Shown here piece by piece: positions 40,486 to 50,322 of a stretch of DNA of 64,000 bases. The DNA is taken from the NCBI GenBank assembly GCA_900770945.1, contig CAAGME010000043.1, positions 43,640-107,639 of the forward strand, given 5' to 3'. The stretch comes from Clostridia bacterium. Its GTDB lineage: Bacteria; Bacillota; Clostridia; Christensenellales; Borkfalkiaceae. Both the position numbers and the translations under genes were made by a program. Below the pieces are notes generated by a model that worked only from the letters and a program-made list of their open reading frames with translations, made no database searches and had not been told where the DNA came from. How positions within the stretch are numbered: position 1 is the first letter of the stretch; the number at the start of each line of letters is the position of its first letter.

Positions 40486-41004
40486 ATGAGATTGGTTGAC
40501 ATAAAAAACGATGAAAAATTGTTTGAGAAAGCTTTTTCTCTATACGAACGGGAATTCCCTTTCGAGGAAAGAAGAGAAAGAGAAGAACACTTGAAAAAAG
40601 CGGCGAACGAGAACTTTAAAACGACCGCTGTTTTTAACGATGAAAACGAGTTTTGCGGCATTGTCTTTTATTGGGAAGACGACAGATTTTTGTTTCTTGA
40701 ACATATCGCCGTCGAAAGGGCTTTGCGCGGGCGCGGTTACGCTTCCGACGCGTTGCGAATTTTGAAAAACAAAAACAAGCCCGTAATTTTGGAAATCGAG
40801 CCGCCCGTCGACGAGAAAACGAAAAAACGCTATTCTTTTTATCGGAAAAACGGGTTTTTGATGAACGAGCATAACCACGTTCAGATTAAGTACCACGTCG
40901 GCGACGGCGATTTGAAGCTCGATATTCTCAGTTTTCCGCGCGTTATCACGGCGGACGAATACAACGTTTTTTACGAATACTTAACGAATGAAACGTCGCT
41001 TTAA
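40486..41004 (+). CDS. GNAT-family N-acetyltransferase
   Basis: 172 residues. LEHIAVERALRGRGYASDAL is the acetyl-CoA-binding motif A of GNAT proteins, preceded by the beta strands EFCGIVFYWEDDRFLFL and followed by YSFYRKNGFLMNEHNHVQIK. The substrate is unknown. It is the first host gene right of the prophage and may have belonged beside xylB before the phage inserted. No strong ribosome site was seen; GGA lies about 11 bases upstream. Confidence 0.85.
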   Translation: MRLVDIKNDEKLFEKAFSLYEREFPFEERREREEHLKKAANENFKTTAVFNDENEFCGIVFYWEDDRFLFLEHIAVERALRGRGYASDALRILKNKNKPVILEIEPPVDEKTKKRYSFYRKNGFLMNEHNHVQIKYHVGDGDLKLDILSFPRVITADEYNVFYEYLTNETSL

Positions 41005-41047
41005 GCAAGCGAGCGGCGCACAAAAAACAGCGACAAAGGAGCTTGAC

Positions 41048-41590
41048 ATGAAAAAAAGGAGCGTTCCTTCCGAAAAGAAAATAAGAATAAGGTTTGCGAT
41101 AATGGGCGCGGCGATACTTGCCGTCGCAATATTCTTCGCGTTTTACAGCGGCGCGTTCGCGTACTGTTTTAACTTCGAGGGCTACGTCAAAGGGCTTGAC
41201 GTAAAGAGATACTCGCTCGGAGAAGTCGTGCTTTTGCCGACAGAGACGAGAGAGTTTGCGGACGCGAACGGGAACAAAGAATACTCCGTTTCGGTCGGCG
41301 AAATAAAAGAGGAGAACGGGAAAGTAAGCGTGGAAATCGTTATTTACGGGAGCGGAGGGTTTAACTCGGGCAAGCTTGTCAGAACGGAAGCCGTTAAAAA
41401 CGCCAACGAAAACTACGTTGCGGAAGTTATTTTATCGAACGGCGAACAAACGGAAAAAATGCAGCTCAAAAGCCGAAAAATCTCCCGCGCCCGTGCGGAA
41501 TACGTTTTCTGCGCCTCTTCATTTTCGCTTTCCGGCGGCGAAACCGTAAAACTCAAAAACCTTGTGATGAACGAATACAAGCGGCGATAA
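41048..41590 (+). CDS. Membrane-anchored protein of unknown function
   Basis: 180 residues from the ATG behind AAAGGAG; the longer frame starting at 40988 overlaps the GNAT end and is unlikely. A basic N-terminus and one membrane span (IMGAAILAVAIFFAFYSGAF) are followed by an extracytoplasmic beta-rich domain (LKLN-type end VKLKNLVMNEYKRR). No family was recognised. The 155 bases after it are AT-rich and hold nothing clear. Confidence 0.6.
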   Translation: MKKRSVPSEKKIRIRFAIMGAAILAVAIFFAFYSGAFAYCFNFEGYVKGLDVKRYSLGEVVLLPTETREFADANGNKEYSVSVGEIKEENGKVSVEIVIYGSGGFNSGKLVRTEAVKNANENYVAEVILSNGEQTEKMQLKSRKISRARAEYVFCASSFSLSGGETVKLKNLVMNEYKRR

Positions 41591-41745
41591 GCCCTAAAAA
41601 AGTGCGGCAACAAACAAGATAAATATAAAAACTTCTTTATGTAATATATGAAAGAACATAATTCAAAACGGGTGTTTTTCCCCATAAAATCATAGCAACA
41701 TAATTCGCTCTCTAAAAATATTTTTTAAAAAGCGGGACTATCCTA

Positions 41746-41774
41746 TTGACAAACATACGTTCGAATGTTATAAT
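41746..41774 (+). promoter_or_regulatory. Consensus promoter of the RHS gene with possible LexA-like box
   Basis: TTGACA (41746-41751), 17 bases, TATAAT (41769-41774). Within the spacer, CAAACATACGTTCG (41750-41763) differs by one base from the Gram-positive SOS-box pattern CGAACN4GTTCG. If real, the RHS gene would be damage-inducible. Confidence 0.7.
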
Positions 41775-41777
41775 GTG

Positions 41778-41850
41778 TTCGTAAGCTGAGGCAGCCGCGG
41801 AAGCCTAACGCTTACAAAAGGCATTTGCAAGGTTTGCCGTCCCGAACTTA
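41778..41850 (+). promoter_or_regulatory. Structured 5' leader of the RHS gene
   Basis: GTTCG near 41778 can pair with CGAAC near 41845, enclosing GTAAGC/GCTTAC with an inner AGGC/GCCT stem, and a second arm GGCA...TGCC. This would be a three-way junction of about 70 bases between promoter and start. It fits no riboswitch class I know, and may be chance pairing. Confidence 0.3.
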
Positions 41851-41883
41851 GCAAACGAAATAACTTAAGAAAGAGAGTGAATA

Positions 41884-44800
41884 ATGGAAAAAGAAAATAA
41901 TGTTTTTAAGGGCGGCGTTGACGACAAAATCGAAAGTAAAGTAGACATGTCGGCAATCGCCGCCGAACGAGAGGGAGCGTCGCAAAGCATAAAAAGGAGT
42001 GCTGCGGCGGTCGTTCAAGGAGGAGACAAGCTCGTATACAAGCTTCTCAACAACCCGGCGTATACCGGAGAGTACATGTATAAAGAGGAAGCCGGCGGAT
42101 TTCAATGTTTAGGCTTTTTTGACGGAAGCGGCGTTGACAAGAGTTTGCGTGGCGAAAGCGAACTTTATATAGGGCTTAAAGGTTGTTCTAAGATAACGGA
42201 AGGGATTGTGAATAACGCCACTTTTTTAATGCCGTTATACCTGGATCCGGAAATTCTCAACACGACGGGGTTCTTCTCCGTTTACGGGATAACCGCGCCG
42301 GAAAGCTGGCAAAACACAAGCATAAGCTGGGATAACCGCCCCGCTTGCGATTCTACGCCGATTGCCTATGCAAAGCCGAAGTTTAAAGAAAAAGACGGAA
42401 AAAAAGAATATTATCTTGAATTCGACGTTACGGCGGCTTTTTTAAAAGGGTATACCGGTTTCGCGATAAAGGGTGACAGGTTGTATATTTCTAATATTTC
42501 TGCCTATGAAAACGTTGTTTGGGTACCGAAAGAAAAGAAAAAAGACCTCGTGAGCCTTGTCGTGTCCTACAAAAAGAAAACGGGAGTGAGAGGCGCAAAA
42601 AGCATTACGCAGAGCGTTTCGGCAGGCAACGGCGCGATAGATTTGTTCACCGGCGCATACAGCTTTGCGCACGAGGACGTCAAAATCGAAAGCGCGTACA
42701 TGCCGTTCACATTGGCGCATGTGTATAATTCCGATTACTATAACACGGTGGAAGTCGGCGGAACGAATTACAATTGCGGCAACGGCTGGCGGCTCAACTG
42801 CTTGCAATTCTTAAAAAAGGTTGAACCGGAGTTCGGCTCTTACGGCGACGACGAAAACTTCGTCAGCTACGAATACACCGACGGCACGGGCTTTACCCGA
42901 GACATTTCGACGAGGTATTTTAAAACGGTAACGGTCGGAAGCGGCGGCGAAGCAAAGACTTACAAACGCTACGGCGGGTACAATAAAGACGATACCGAAC
43001 TCAAAAGCGAAGTAAGCGACGGAACGTACACGCTCACGGAAGATGAAAGCTTCAACATTCTCACCGACGCGGCGGGCAATAAAATGCGGTTTGAAAAAAC
43101 CGCCCCGTACAGGCTGAGGGAGTTGGAACTTTTCGGCTCCGCGCCAAAGTCTGCAAGGACTGTTACTTTCACGTTCGAATCGGACAAAATCACGATAAAC
43201 CACTGCGCGAGAAAAACGATAACCGTATATTTTTCGAACACGTTGCTTGAGAGGATAGAGTATAACGGCGAAGTCGTGCGCTCGTTTGAATATTCGTCGG
43301 CAGGCTACAATAATTACGTTTTGTCTAAAATAACAACGCCAAGCGACGTTATACAAATGTCGTACAATGCCGAAAACGGCGCAAAGCTATCTACTATAAC
43401 GGACGGCACAGGTGTTTCGCTTTACTACAGCGCGAAATACGACGGCGACAGGCTCCGCGCAAAAGGATATTCGGTAGCGAGTTACGTTGATTCGATAAGC
43501 TACGACGAGGACGAGCAGAAAGGCGTAAAAAGGAGCGTAAAAGACCTTAAAGTTTACGAATCGAAAACGATAGAATACGATTCTAAGCTGTCAGACGAAA
43601 CGCTGCATATGCAATATAACGCCAAAAACCTAACGGCGGTTAAGGACAAAAACGGTGCGGCAGCGTACTATTGCTTTAACGCCGACGGCTCAGTCAAGCT
43701 CACTGCAGACGAAGAAGGCAACTTTTCGGTAAGCGTTACGGAAGCTTCCGCAGAGGAAGAAAACGGCGTTTACAAAACGAAAGTCAAACAGGTTTCGGCT
43801 ACTACGAACAAGTATGCAAAAGTCGAACGTAGCGAAATGGGCGGCAGATTTTTAATGCCTTGTCCTGACGGAGATGTCGGTAAGTATTCAAACGCAGAAA
43901 TAAGCGAGCCGGGCGAATACGTATTTATCGGCGAAGCGCGCGGGCGTATATCCGCATCGTCATACCCGGCGGAAATGGGTAGCGACGAATCTTTCTTCGC
44001 GGTTACGCTGACGAGAGGAGTGCTCGACGAGGACGGAATAAACCTTACGCAGGAGAAAATAGAGTTAGGAAAGGTTGATTATTTGCTTTCGACCGACGAA
44101 ACTCTTTCCATCGTCGCCGTCATGCCGTTCTCGGTAAAAGAAGGGGAAATGGTAACGGAAGTAGGGTTCAGGGGTCATAACCTTGCAACGTATGCGTATA
44201 TGTATAATTACGGGATAATGAAAGCTTCCTCTTATACGGAAGCCGAGATCCTCGACCAGGATTATATGCTTGTGAATTCCGATGAAGCGGGCGTGAAAAC
44301 AACCGTTAAAGCGGACGTAACGAGGCGCGGCGACGGCAAAATCACCACCACGGTGAAGCGCGACGGAGCTACCGATGAGGTCTGCTCGTGGCAAATGGCT
44401 TTGCCCTCTACGGGGTATGATAAACCTATAAAAACCTTTGACGGCATAAACCTTGAAACGAGCTATACTTACGACACTTGCGGCAACGTTACTTCGAAGA
44501 TTACTAAAGACGTTCACACGCAAAAATCCGCAAGGCAAACTTACTCTTACGGCACGACGGATTCTACGGGCGGCGCGCATTGCTTAAAGGAATCGACCGA
44601 CGAAGCGGGCAACAAAACGACTTACGAATACGATTTGGCAACGCGACACTTAAGCCGCGCGACAACGCCTGACGGTCAGAAAATCGACTATACGTATTAC
44701 GGCTCGGAAGGGCTTTTGAAAAGCATAAAAGCCGTAGCGAACGCCGACGGATTTGTGGCAGAGACGGGCAACGAGCTTTACTATAACCACGGGTACCTTA

Positions 44801-47163
44801 CTCGAATGACTTCTCACGGCGCGGAGTATTTGTTTACTTACGACGGCGCGGGCAGAATTCTCGAAGCTACCGTAGACGGCAAAATTGCCGCAAAGTGCGC
44901 CTATAAGTCGGTTAGCGGCGCAAACGCCGGGATTGACGGAGTAGAAAAAGCCGTCGAAAAGACGACCGTTTGTTACTATTCGGAAGCCGTAAACGCCATG
45001 ACTTTTGCGGGCGGATTGTTCTCGGGTATAGCTTACGCAACGGACTTCGTAAACAAAAAATCGGTAGTTTACGCTTCGTATTACGATAAGAACGGCAACT
45101 TGCTCGCGGTAAGGCGCGCGGACGATAAACAGCTCGATTACGCGTTCACTTCCGCCGATAATTACATTACGGTAGAGGAACAACTTAACCGAGAAGAAAC
45201 GGAACTCACCGTTACTTATACTATCGGCAACGAAAAACGCGTTTACGTTTACGACACCTTTACGAATAAGCTTTTGTCGACTTCCGTTTACGAGAACGAG
45301 AGTGAAAAGGTCAAAAAAGAGGCAACGGGGAGAGATAACTTCGGCAGAATAATAGGGACGAAGTACACGCTTGACGGAGAAAACGAACTAAGTTACGGCT
45401 TCGAATATTTTTCCGACTATGACGACGGCATAGAAACCGTGGTACTGCCTAACGGCACAAAAGCAAGCCGAACGGCGGACGGGTTCGGGAGAATAACTTC
45501 CAAAAGTATCGCCGCGGCGGGTATCGGAGAAAGCTTTACTTACGCCGAAAAGGATTCTTACACTACGCCGCTTGTCGCCGAGCATTGCAAAACGCACGGC
45601 GGAAAAGAAGAAAGGCTAAGCTACGCTTACGATAAGAGAGGCAATATCACGTCGATAAAGAACGGCGAAACGCTTGTCGCTTCTTACGAGTATGACGGGT
45701 TAGGGAGATTAAAAAGAGAGAACGACCCGCAAGGTCAAATCACGGTCTACGAATACGATAAGTCGGGCAATATATCGATTAAACGGCAATTTCCGTATTC
45801 CGAGTACGCCGCGATAAGCACAAACACCCTCGTTAACAGTAACTTAGGGACGGAAGTTAAGTATACTTACGAGGACGACAAACTAAAAGGCTACAACGGA
45901 GTGGTCGGCGTAACTTACGATTACGCGGGCAACCCGAGAAAATGGTTCAAGCACGGTGCAAACGGGACGGAATGCGCTTTGAAGCTTGATTGGAAAGAAA
46001 GTACGCTCGTCGGGATAACCGACGAAACGGAGAACAAAAAGTACGAGTACACTTACAACGCGGACGGATTACGGACGGGTAAAACGGTCGACGGAGTAAA
46101 GCACGAATACTATCTTTCCGGTAGCAAAATTTTAGCGGAAACGCGCGAAAGCGGCGGAACGAAAAAGCTAATTAAGTACTATTACGACGATACGGGCGTA
46201 ATCGGCTTCAACCTCGACGGCGCGGACTATTACTTTGTGAAAAGTCTGCAAGGCGACGTGGAAAAAATTTATTCCGCAAGCGGCGAACTCAAAGCTGAGT
46301 ATAGCTATGACTCTTGGGGCAAATGCACGATTAAGCGGAGTGTATCCGGCATTGCGGAAGCAAACGCTTTCCGTTATCGCGGGTACTACTTTGACGGCGA
46401 AAGCGGACTGTATTATCTCAACAGCCGTTACTATGACCCGATAATCGGCAGATTCATTTCGCCTGATAGTCTGGACTATCTCGACCCGAGTGCACTTGGC
46501 GGTCTAAACCTGTATGCGTACTGCGGAAACAACCCGATAATGTACGTCGATCCGGAAGGACATTCGTTTTTGCTCGCTTGCATAATTATCTTTGCTGTTA
46601 TAGGCTTAGTGCTTGGCGGAACTATTCTCGGTATACGTGCATATCAAGAGGGGTTACGCGGCTGGGATTTAGCCTTGAACATAGGCTTAGGTGCTTTATT
46701 TGGCGGACTTGTCGGAGCTGTTTTCGGCGCGTTTATAGGCTTGTTGTTACCTTTTATGCTGGCAGGCGGCGGAATGGCTGCCGGAATAGGTGCCGGTGGT
46801 GCTGCTGCCGCTGCGGGTTCCGGTTCGGCTGTCCTTGCAGGCGCGCTTGCGGGCGTAGTAGTTGTTGCAGGTGTCGGCGTTATGACTAAAGAATTAGCCG
46901 CGCTTGAGAATGTACGCCTTGTGAGAGGTAAGGGCGGTTTGCCCATGCAAAATGGTCCTAAAAACGGTATGCTGCAAAATGATGCGGGTTCTACGGCTTG
47001 GTATGATGAAAATGGCAATCAAATAAAAAGACTTGATACACAAGGGACTCCACATTTTAGTAAAGATTATGGAAGAGATTTGTTGCCGCACGTTCATGTG
47101 TACGAATGGGAATGGATAAAAGGTGCATGGCGTATCGTGAAGAGATTTATATTACCATGGTGA
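41884..47163 (+). CDS. RHS-repeat polymorphic toxin protein
   Basis: 1759 residues. A DNRLRE-like region (about 60-225) leads to the DUF6531-type opening VSAGNGAIDLFTGAYSFAHE and a long series of YD/RHS repeats (YEYDGLGRLKREND, YTYNADGLRTGKTVDG). The RHS core closes with RYYDPIIGRFISPDSLDYLD, LNLYAYCGNNPIMYVDPEGH near 1520-1556, the usual toxin junction. A hydrophobic pretoxin stretch (about 1558-1665) is followed by a ~75-residue tip with GTPHFSKDYGRDLLPHVH, a His/Asp-rich nuclease-like sequence. There is no signal peptide, so export is by an unseen route. Small genes downstream are probable immunity partners. Confidence 0.9.
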   Translation: MEKENNVFKGGVDDKIESKVDMSAIAAEREGASQSIKRSAAAVVQGGDKLVYKLLNNPAYTGEYMYKEEAGGFQCLGFFDGSGVDKSLRGESELYIGLKGCSKITEGIVNNATFLMPLYLDPEILNTTGFFSVYGITAPESWQNTSISWDNRPACDSTPIAYAKPKFKEKDGKKEYYLEFDVTAAFLKGYTGFAIKGDRLYISNISAYENVVWVPKEKKKDLVSLVVSYKKKTGVRGAKSITQSVSAGNGAIDLFTGAYSFAHEDVKIESAYMPFTLAHVYNSDYYNTVEVGGTNYNCGNGWRLNCLQFLKKVEPEFGSYGDDENFVSYEYTDGTGFTRDISTRYFKTVTVGSGGEAKTYKRYGGYNKDDTELKSEVSDGTYTLTEDESFNILTDAAGNKMRFEKTAPYRLRELELFGSAPKSARTVTFTFESDKITINHCARKTITVYFSNTLLERIEYNGEVVRSFEYSSAGYNNYVLSKITTPSDVIQMSYNAENGAKLSTITDGTGVSLYYSAKYDGDRLRAKGYSVASYVDSISYDEDEQKGVKRSVKDLKVYESKTIEYDSKLSDETLHMQYNAKNLTAVKDKNGAAAYYCFNADGSVKLTADEEGNFSVSVTEASAEEENGVYKTKVKQVSATTNKYAKVERSEMGGRFLMPCPDGDVGKYSNAEISEPGEYVFIGEARGRISASSYPAEMGSDESFFAVTLTRGVLDEDGINLTQEKIELGKVDYLLSTDETLSIVAVMPFSVKEGEMVTEVGFRGHNLATYAYMYNYGIMKASSYTEAEILDQDYMLVNSDEAGVKTTVKADVTRRGDGKITTTVKRDGATDEVCSWQMALPSTGYDKPIKTFDGINLETSYTYDTCGNVTSKITKDVHTQKSARQTYSYGTTDSTGGAHCLKESTDEAGNKTTYEYDLATRHLSRATTPDGQKIDYTYYGSEGLLKSIKAVANADGFVAETGNELYYNHGYLTRMTSHGAEYLFTYDGAGRILEATVDGKIAAKCAYKSVSGANAGIDGVEKAVEKTTVCYYSEAVNAMTFAGGLFSGIAYATDFVNKKSVVYASYYDKNGNLLAVRRADDKQLDYAFTSADNYITVEEQLNREETELTVTYTIGNEKRVYVYDTFTNKLLSTSVYENESEKVKKEATGRDNFGRIIGTKYTLDGENELSYGFEYFSDYDDGIETVVLPNGTKASRTADGFGRITSKSIAAAGIGESFTYAEKDSYTTPLVAEHCKTHGGKEERLSYAYDKRGNITSIKNGETLVASYEYDGLGRLKRENDPQGQITVYEYDKSGNISIKRQFPYSEYAAISTNTLVNSNLGTEVKYTYEDDKLKGYNGVVGVTYDYAGNPRKWFKHGANGTECALKLDWKESTLVGITDETENKKYEYTYNADGLRTGKTVDGVKHEYYLSGSKILAETRESGGTKKLIKYYYDDTGVIGFNLDGADYYFVKSLQGDVEKIYSASGELKAEYSYDSWGKCTIKRSVSGIAEANAFRYRGYYFDGESGLYYLNSRYYDPIIGRFISPDSLDYLDPSALGGLNLYAYCGNNPIMYVDPEGHSFLLACIIIFAVIGLVLGGTILGIRAYQEGLRGWDLALNIGLGALFGGLVGAVFGAFIGLLLPFMLAGGGMAAGIGAGGAAAAAGSGSAVLAGALAGVVVVAGVGVMTKELAALENVRLVRGKGGLPMQNGPKNGMLQNDAGSTAWYDENGNQIKRLDTQGTPHFSKDYGRDLLPHVHVYEWEWIKGAWRIVKRFILPW

Positions 47164-47172
47164 GGTGTTTTT

Positions 47173-47688
47173 ATGAGCGAGCTTTGTTTGTTTAATATCA
47201 AAGAAAAGAATCTGAAGTTCGAAGAGCTTAACGAATTGGCTAAGGACGTAACAAGATATAGCCTTGAAAACGGGTACGGAAGCTTTTTCAATACGTCGGA
47301 TTATGCATATGAGTTGATAGAAAAAGTCGGAATGAAGACGTACTTTATTCTTTCGGATAGCTTCGTATATGAAAACGCCGACGACCTACTTGACACCACG
47401 CGCTTTATTTATGATTCGAAAAGCGATTATAAAAAACATTTTCTTGAAACATTTAGCTTTTTTGAAGATTATCTTGATATTGTGTTTAAGTACGATGTCG
47501 ATAGCGTGGAAGTGTGGATAGACGGAAACGGAACGGCAACCGAGATTGAAGATTACGATAGGTTAATTTCCGAAAAAGGCGATTTCACCAAGACTTTATA
47601 TGACTTTTTTATGAAGATGTGCAACGAAACGGGCTATACTTTTCCGTCGGTTGTAATCGAAGTTAAAAACCAAAGGAGAATAAAATGA
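47173..47688 (+). CDS. Probable immunity protein for the RHS toxin
   Basis: 171 residues, beginning MSELCLFNIKEKNLKFEELN; acidic alpha/beta protein with no signal peptide. It starts nine bases after the RHS stop behind GAGGTG. Immediate linkage behind a polymorphic toxin, small size and acidity are the usual marks of a cognate immunity protein. No named Imm family could be assigned. Confidence 0.65.
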   Translation: MSELCLFNIKEKNLKFEELNELAKDVTRYSLENGYGSFFNTSDYAYELIEKVGMKTYFILSDSFVYENADDLLDTTRFIYDSKSDYKKHFLETFSFFEDYLDIVFKYDVDSVEVWIDGNGTATEIEDYDRLISEKGDFTKTLYDFFMKMCNETGYTFPSVVIEVKNQRRIK

Positions 47689-48050
47689 AAATCGCCGAAT
47701 ATTTACGGAGGACAGGTAAATTGTATACGCACAGGGAATACAAGAAAGACATAATAAATACTGTCTTGGTTTCTGGTGTTCCGTCTGGGGTGTCTTTTAT
47801 AGGATTGATTTTTTCTATAATAGGTTCAGAATGTGGTGTTGAAATGCTGTTTTGGGGTGGCACTCTATTAGGTGTTCTTGGCGTTTTGGTTTTTTCGTTA
47901 ATATTCCCTATATTTCTATCGAAGTACAGCTATAAAATGAGGGTATACACTCAGTATAAGCGACACAAAAACGAATGGGAAGAAAACGAAATGCCTGAGA
48001 ACGTTCAAAATATCGACTACGTAATTTTCGGCGATAAAAAAGACTTCTAA
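47685..48050 (+). CDS. Two-span membrane protein coupled to the immunity gene
   Basis: 121 residues. The start overlaps the previous stop as ATGA, so translation is coupled. Two membrane segments (VLVSGVPSGVSFIGLIFSII and GGTLLGVLGVLVFSLIFPIF) lie between charged ends. It may help immunity at the membrane. The function is unknown. Confidence 0.6.
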   Translation: MKIAEYLRRTGKLYTHREYKKDIINTVLVSGVPSGVSFIGLIFSIIGSECGVEMLFWGGTLLGVLGVLVFSLIFPIFLSKYSYKMRVYTQYKRHKNEWEENEMPENVQNIDYVIFGDKKDF

Positions 48051-48089
48051 GCTTTGCAGTTTAAGAGAAAGAGAGTGAATTTGCAAAAA

Positions 48090-48112
48090 GTAAGCCTATA
48101 TATCGATTATCG
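48090..48112 (+). repeat. Inter-cassette repeat, copy A
   Basis: TAAGCCTATATATCGATTAT followed by CGG. This is one of five copies of a ~20-bp motif with the core TATAAGTCGATTATCG found after stop codons at 48.1-53.3 kb. Just upstream (48064-48081) a stretch matches the leader of the RHS gene (AGAAAGAGAGTGAAT). Confidence 0.55.
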
Positions 48113-48139
48113 GTGATTTTTTGGAGGTAATGGTTAAAA

Positions 48140-48841
48140 ATGTTTGGGTGGTTGAAGAAAAAAATTGCTCAGAAAAAACTAAAAAAAGAAGAAAACAAGC
48201 AAATTGTAAAAACGTTGCTCGATTATGTCGAAGGGCGTATTTCTGCCGATTGTTTTTGGAAAATGTATATGCAGGACGATAAGATAAAGGATTATCTTTG
48301 CAATACGAAATCTAAAAATACAAAATGGCGAAAAGAGACAGATTATGACGGCTCTCCTGTTTTATGGAGGGATAAACCGGAAGAAAGATATCCTATCAAT
48401 TTGTTTAACTTAAGAGAAACTATTGATATTGGAGATTTAAGAAGCAGGTGCGAACTCTTTTGTGTAATTTCGAGATTTTTAGATACGCAAGGATATGACT
48501 TCAAAGCAAAAAACGAAGACTGTGCAAGAATTAGCTTTTTTGACAACTTGTTGCCCGCAAGGGCGAGCGCGCCTTATGGGTTTGTTGAGCAAGTGTATAA
48601 TTCTGCGCCACCCGAACTAAACAAAACCGAAAAGAAAAAATGGTGCAAGAAAAAACTTCAGGAAATGTTCGCGTACGATAAAAACGCTCCGTCTTGGATG
48701 CAACCACCCGAGTGGCCTATTGTCGGCGGAGTGCCGTACGTGTTCAGTCATCAGGAATCGCCGGACGACGGTCCCGAACTGTACTATTTTTACGACCCGC
48801 ATGACAAGAAAAAAGTCGTAGTCGTTGAGCAGTGTGAGTAA
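48140..48841 (+). CDS. Putative immunity/orphan cassette protein
   Basis: 233 residues. A basic N-terminus (MFGWLKKKIAQKKLKKEENK) is followed by a globular domain whose end, PSWMQPPEWPIVGGVPYVFS then QESPDDGPELYYFYDPHDKK, resembles a SMI1/DUF1963-like pattern seen in toxin-immunity loci. GGAGG precedes it. It probably protects against a related RHS or other contact toxin. Confidence 0.5.
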   Translation: MFGWLKKKIAQKKLKKEENKQIVKTLLDYVEGRISADCFWKMYMQDDKIKDYLCNTKSKNTKWRKETDYDGSPVLWRDKPEERYPINLFNLRETIDIGDLRSRCELFCVISRFLDTQGYDFKAKNEDCARISFFDNLLPARASAPYGFVEQVYNSAPPELNKTEKKKWCKKKLQEMFAYDKNAPSWMQPPEWPIVGGVPYVFSHQESPDDGPELYYFYDPHDKKKVVVVEQCE

Positions 48842-48905
48842 GCCTGAAAGGCTACAACAAAAGATTAGCGTTTCGTTTATCAAAACTTCTGCGTAGAGGC
48901 GAATA

Positions 48906-49352
48906 ATGAATAAAGAAGATTATAAAGAGTTCATAGCAGAATTACTTTGCAATGACGAATTAGAATTTGTATATAAAGGCGTTGAATACGGCATAATGCA
49001 TAACCCCCCATACGTTTATTTGTGTCGGAATGTTATATTTATTAATGGGAGATATGAGTCCGAGAAATACGAAGCATACTCAACAATCGAACAGTTGATT
49101 GCCGAAGCCACATTTGACGGAAAAAAACTTGACGAAATTCAGCAGGATATCGAATGGATTTACCGTTACGCTGAAGAAAATCAACTTCCGAAAAAGAAAA
49201 AAGACAAACGAAAAAAATCGGATTGCGCTGATTCTGAAACAGGCGAATCTTCGTATTCTGATTTAAAACGTTCCAAAGATATTAAGCAATGTCGAAGTTT
49301 TTTCGGAAAGGTTGCCGATATTTTCAAAAGGATTTTTAGATCGCGGGAGTAA
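48906..49352 (+). CDS. Cassette protein of unknown function
   Basis: 148 residues. An N-terminal domain (MNKEDYKEFIAELLCNDELE; AYSTIEQLIAEATFDGKKLD) resembles small acidic immunity proteins; the C-terminal third is very basic (KKKKDKRKKSDC) and helical. No family was recognised. Confidence 0.5.
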   Translation: MNKEDYKEFIAELLCNDELEFVYKGVEYGIMHNPPYVYLCRNVIFINGRYESEKYEAYSTIEQLIAEATFDGKKLDEIQQDIEWIYRYAEENQLPKKKKDKRKKSDCADSETGESSYSDLKRSKDIKQCRSFFGKVADIFKRIFRSRE

Positions 49353-49358
49353 ATATTT

Positions 49359-49646
49359 GTGGAAAAATTTATAAAAGTTAATCCAAAGGCTTATGCAGAA
49401 TGTTTACGACAGAAGTTTAAAGACGATCCGCAGCTTTGGTATAGTGCGATTTCACCCAAAGAGATTGCTGATAGTTTTAGAAAAAAATATAATGATGATT
49501 TTTCTGAATGTTGGCATGTGCATTGCTGTGAGTGTTGGATTCCTATTAACAAAAACACTGCTCAAGACTGTTATTGTACAGAAGACGAAACCTTATGGTT
49601 GTGTGCTGATTGTTATAAGGAACTGAGAGAAGAGGACAACAAGTAA
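49359..49646 (+). CDS. Cys-rich cassette protein
   Basis: 95 residues from a GTG behind GGGAG. CWHVHCCECWIPINKNT then CYCTEDETLWLCADCYKELR forms a probable zinc-binding C-terminal domain. It begins six bases after the previous stop. Function is unknown. Confidence 0.55.
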   Translation: MEKFIKVNPKAYAECLRQKFKDDPQLWYSAISPKEIADSFRKKYNDDFSECWHVHCCECWIPINKNTAQDCYCTEDETLWLCADCYKELREEDNK

Positions 49647-49668
49647 GCCTATAAGTCGGTTATCGAGG
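49645..49668 (+). repeat. Inter-cassette repeat, copy B
   Basis: AAGCCTATAAGTCGGTTATC then GAGG, directly at the stop codon of the gene ending 49646. Confidence 0.6.
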
Positions 49669-49679
49669 AGTTTTACGCA

Positions 49680-50153
49680 ATGAGACAAGAAAAATTTCAA
49701 AGAAAATGTCGTGAAATGATTGAGTTCGAAGAATTCGTTAAGACGAGAGCCGCCGCGTATTACGGCAAGAAAGATATTGTTAAACGACTTGAAGAAAAGG
49801 GTTTGAAGTTTGATATATGTTTTTTGTACGGGTATTTTGGGCAAAAGGAAGATTACGGGTTCGTTCGTCCGGAAATGAAATTCGGGTATAATTGCGAATT
49901 GCTCATACAGATACGAAAGGCAACTGATCAGTTTGCCGATTGGGATATAATGACAGTTTACAATTTGATATCGCTTACCGGAATTATGCGATGTGATATT
50001 CTTGGGTTATTTTCTTGTCCTTGGTTTAGAAGAGCGAGCATAAGAACGGTTGACAAATTGCTTGATTTCATGAACGAAACCGCCGAAAAAGTTTTGCGCG
50101 AGGGTTACGACAAGGTGCTTGCAGATATCGTGAACAGCGGTAAGGGAAAGTAG
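49680..50153 (+). CDS. Cassette protein of unknown function
   Basis: 157 residues, beginning MRQEKFQRKCREMIEFEEFV. Mostly helical, with YYGKKDIVKRLEEKGLKFDI and WDIMTVYNLISLTGIMRCDI. No family was recognised. It is bracketed by repeat copies B and C. Confidence 0.5.
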   Translation: MRQEKFQRKCREMIEFEEFVKTRAAAYYGKKDIVKRLEEKGLKFDICFLYGYFGQKEDYGFVRPEMKFGYNCELLIQIRKATDQFADWDIMTVYNLISLTGIMRCDILGLFSCPWFRRASIRTVDKLLDFMNETAEKVLREGYDKVLADIVNSGKGK

Positions 50154-50174
50154 GCTTATAGGTCGATTAACGAG
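50150..50174 (+). repeat. Inter-cassette repeat, copy C
   Basis: TAGGCTTATAGGTCGATTAA then CGAGG, beginning in the stop codon of the gene ending at 50153. Bases 50175-50322 hold no full gene, only what may be a decayed fragment ending in a second GAGTAGG-type motif near 50293. Confidence 0.55.
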
Positions 50175-50322
50175 GATTTTTATCTTCGAAAACGAACTAA
50201 AATCGCTGTCGGATGAGCGGTCTTGCTTGGTGATAAAGTATTCAATCGAATTCGAAGAGCTGTAAGCGATTTCTTAAAAGCCGGAAAAGGCGAGTAGGTT
50301 AAGGATAGAGGAGAATTTCTTT

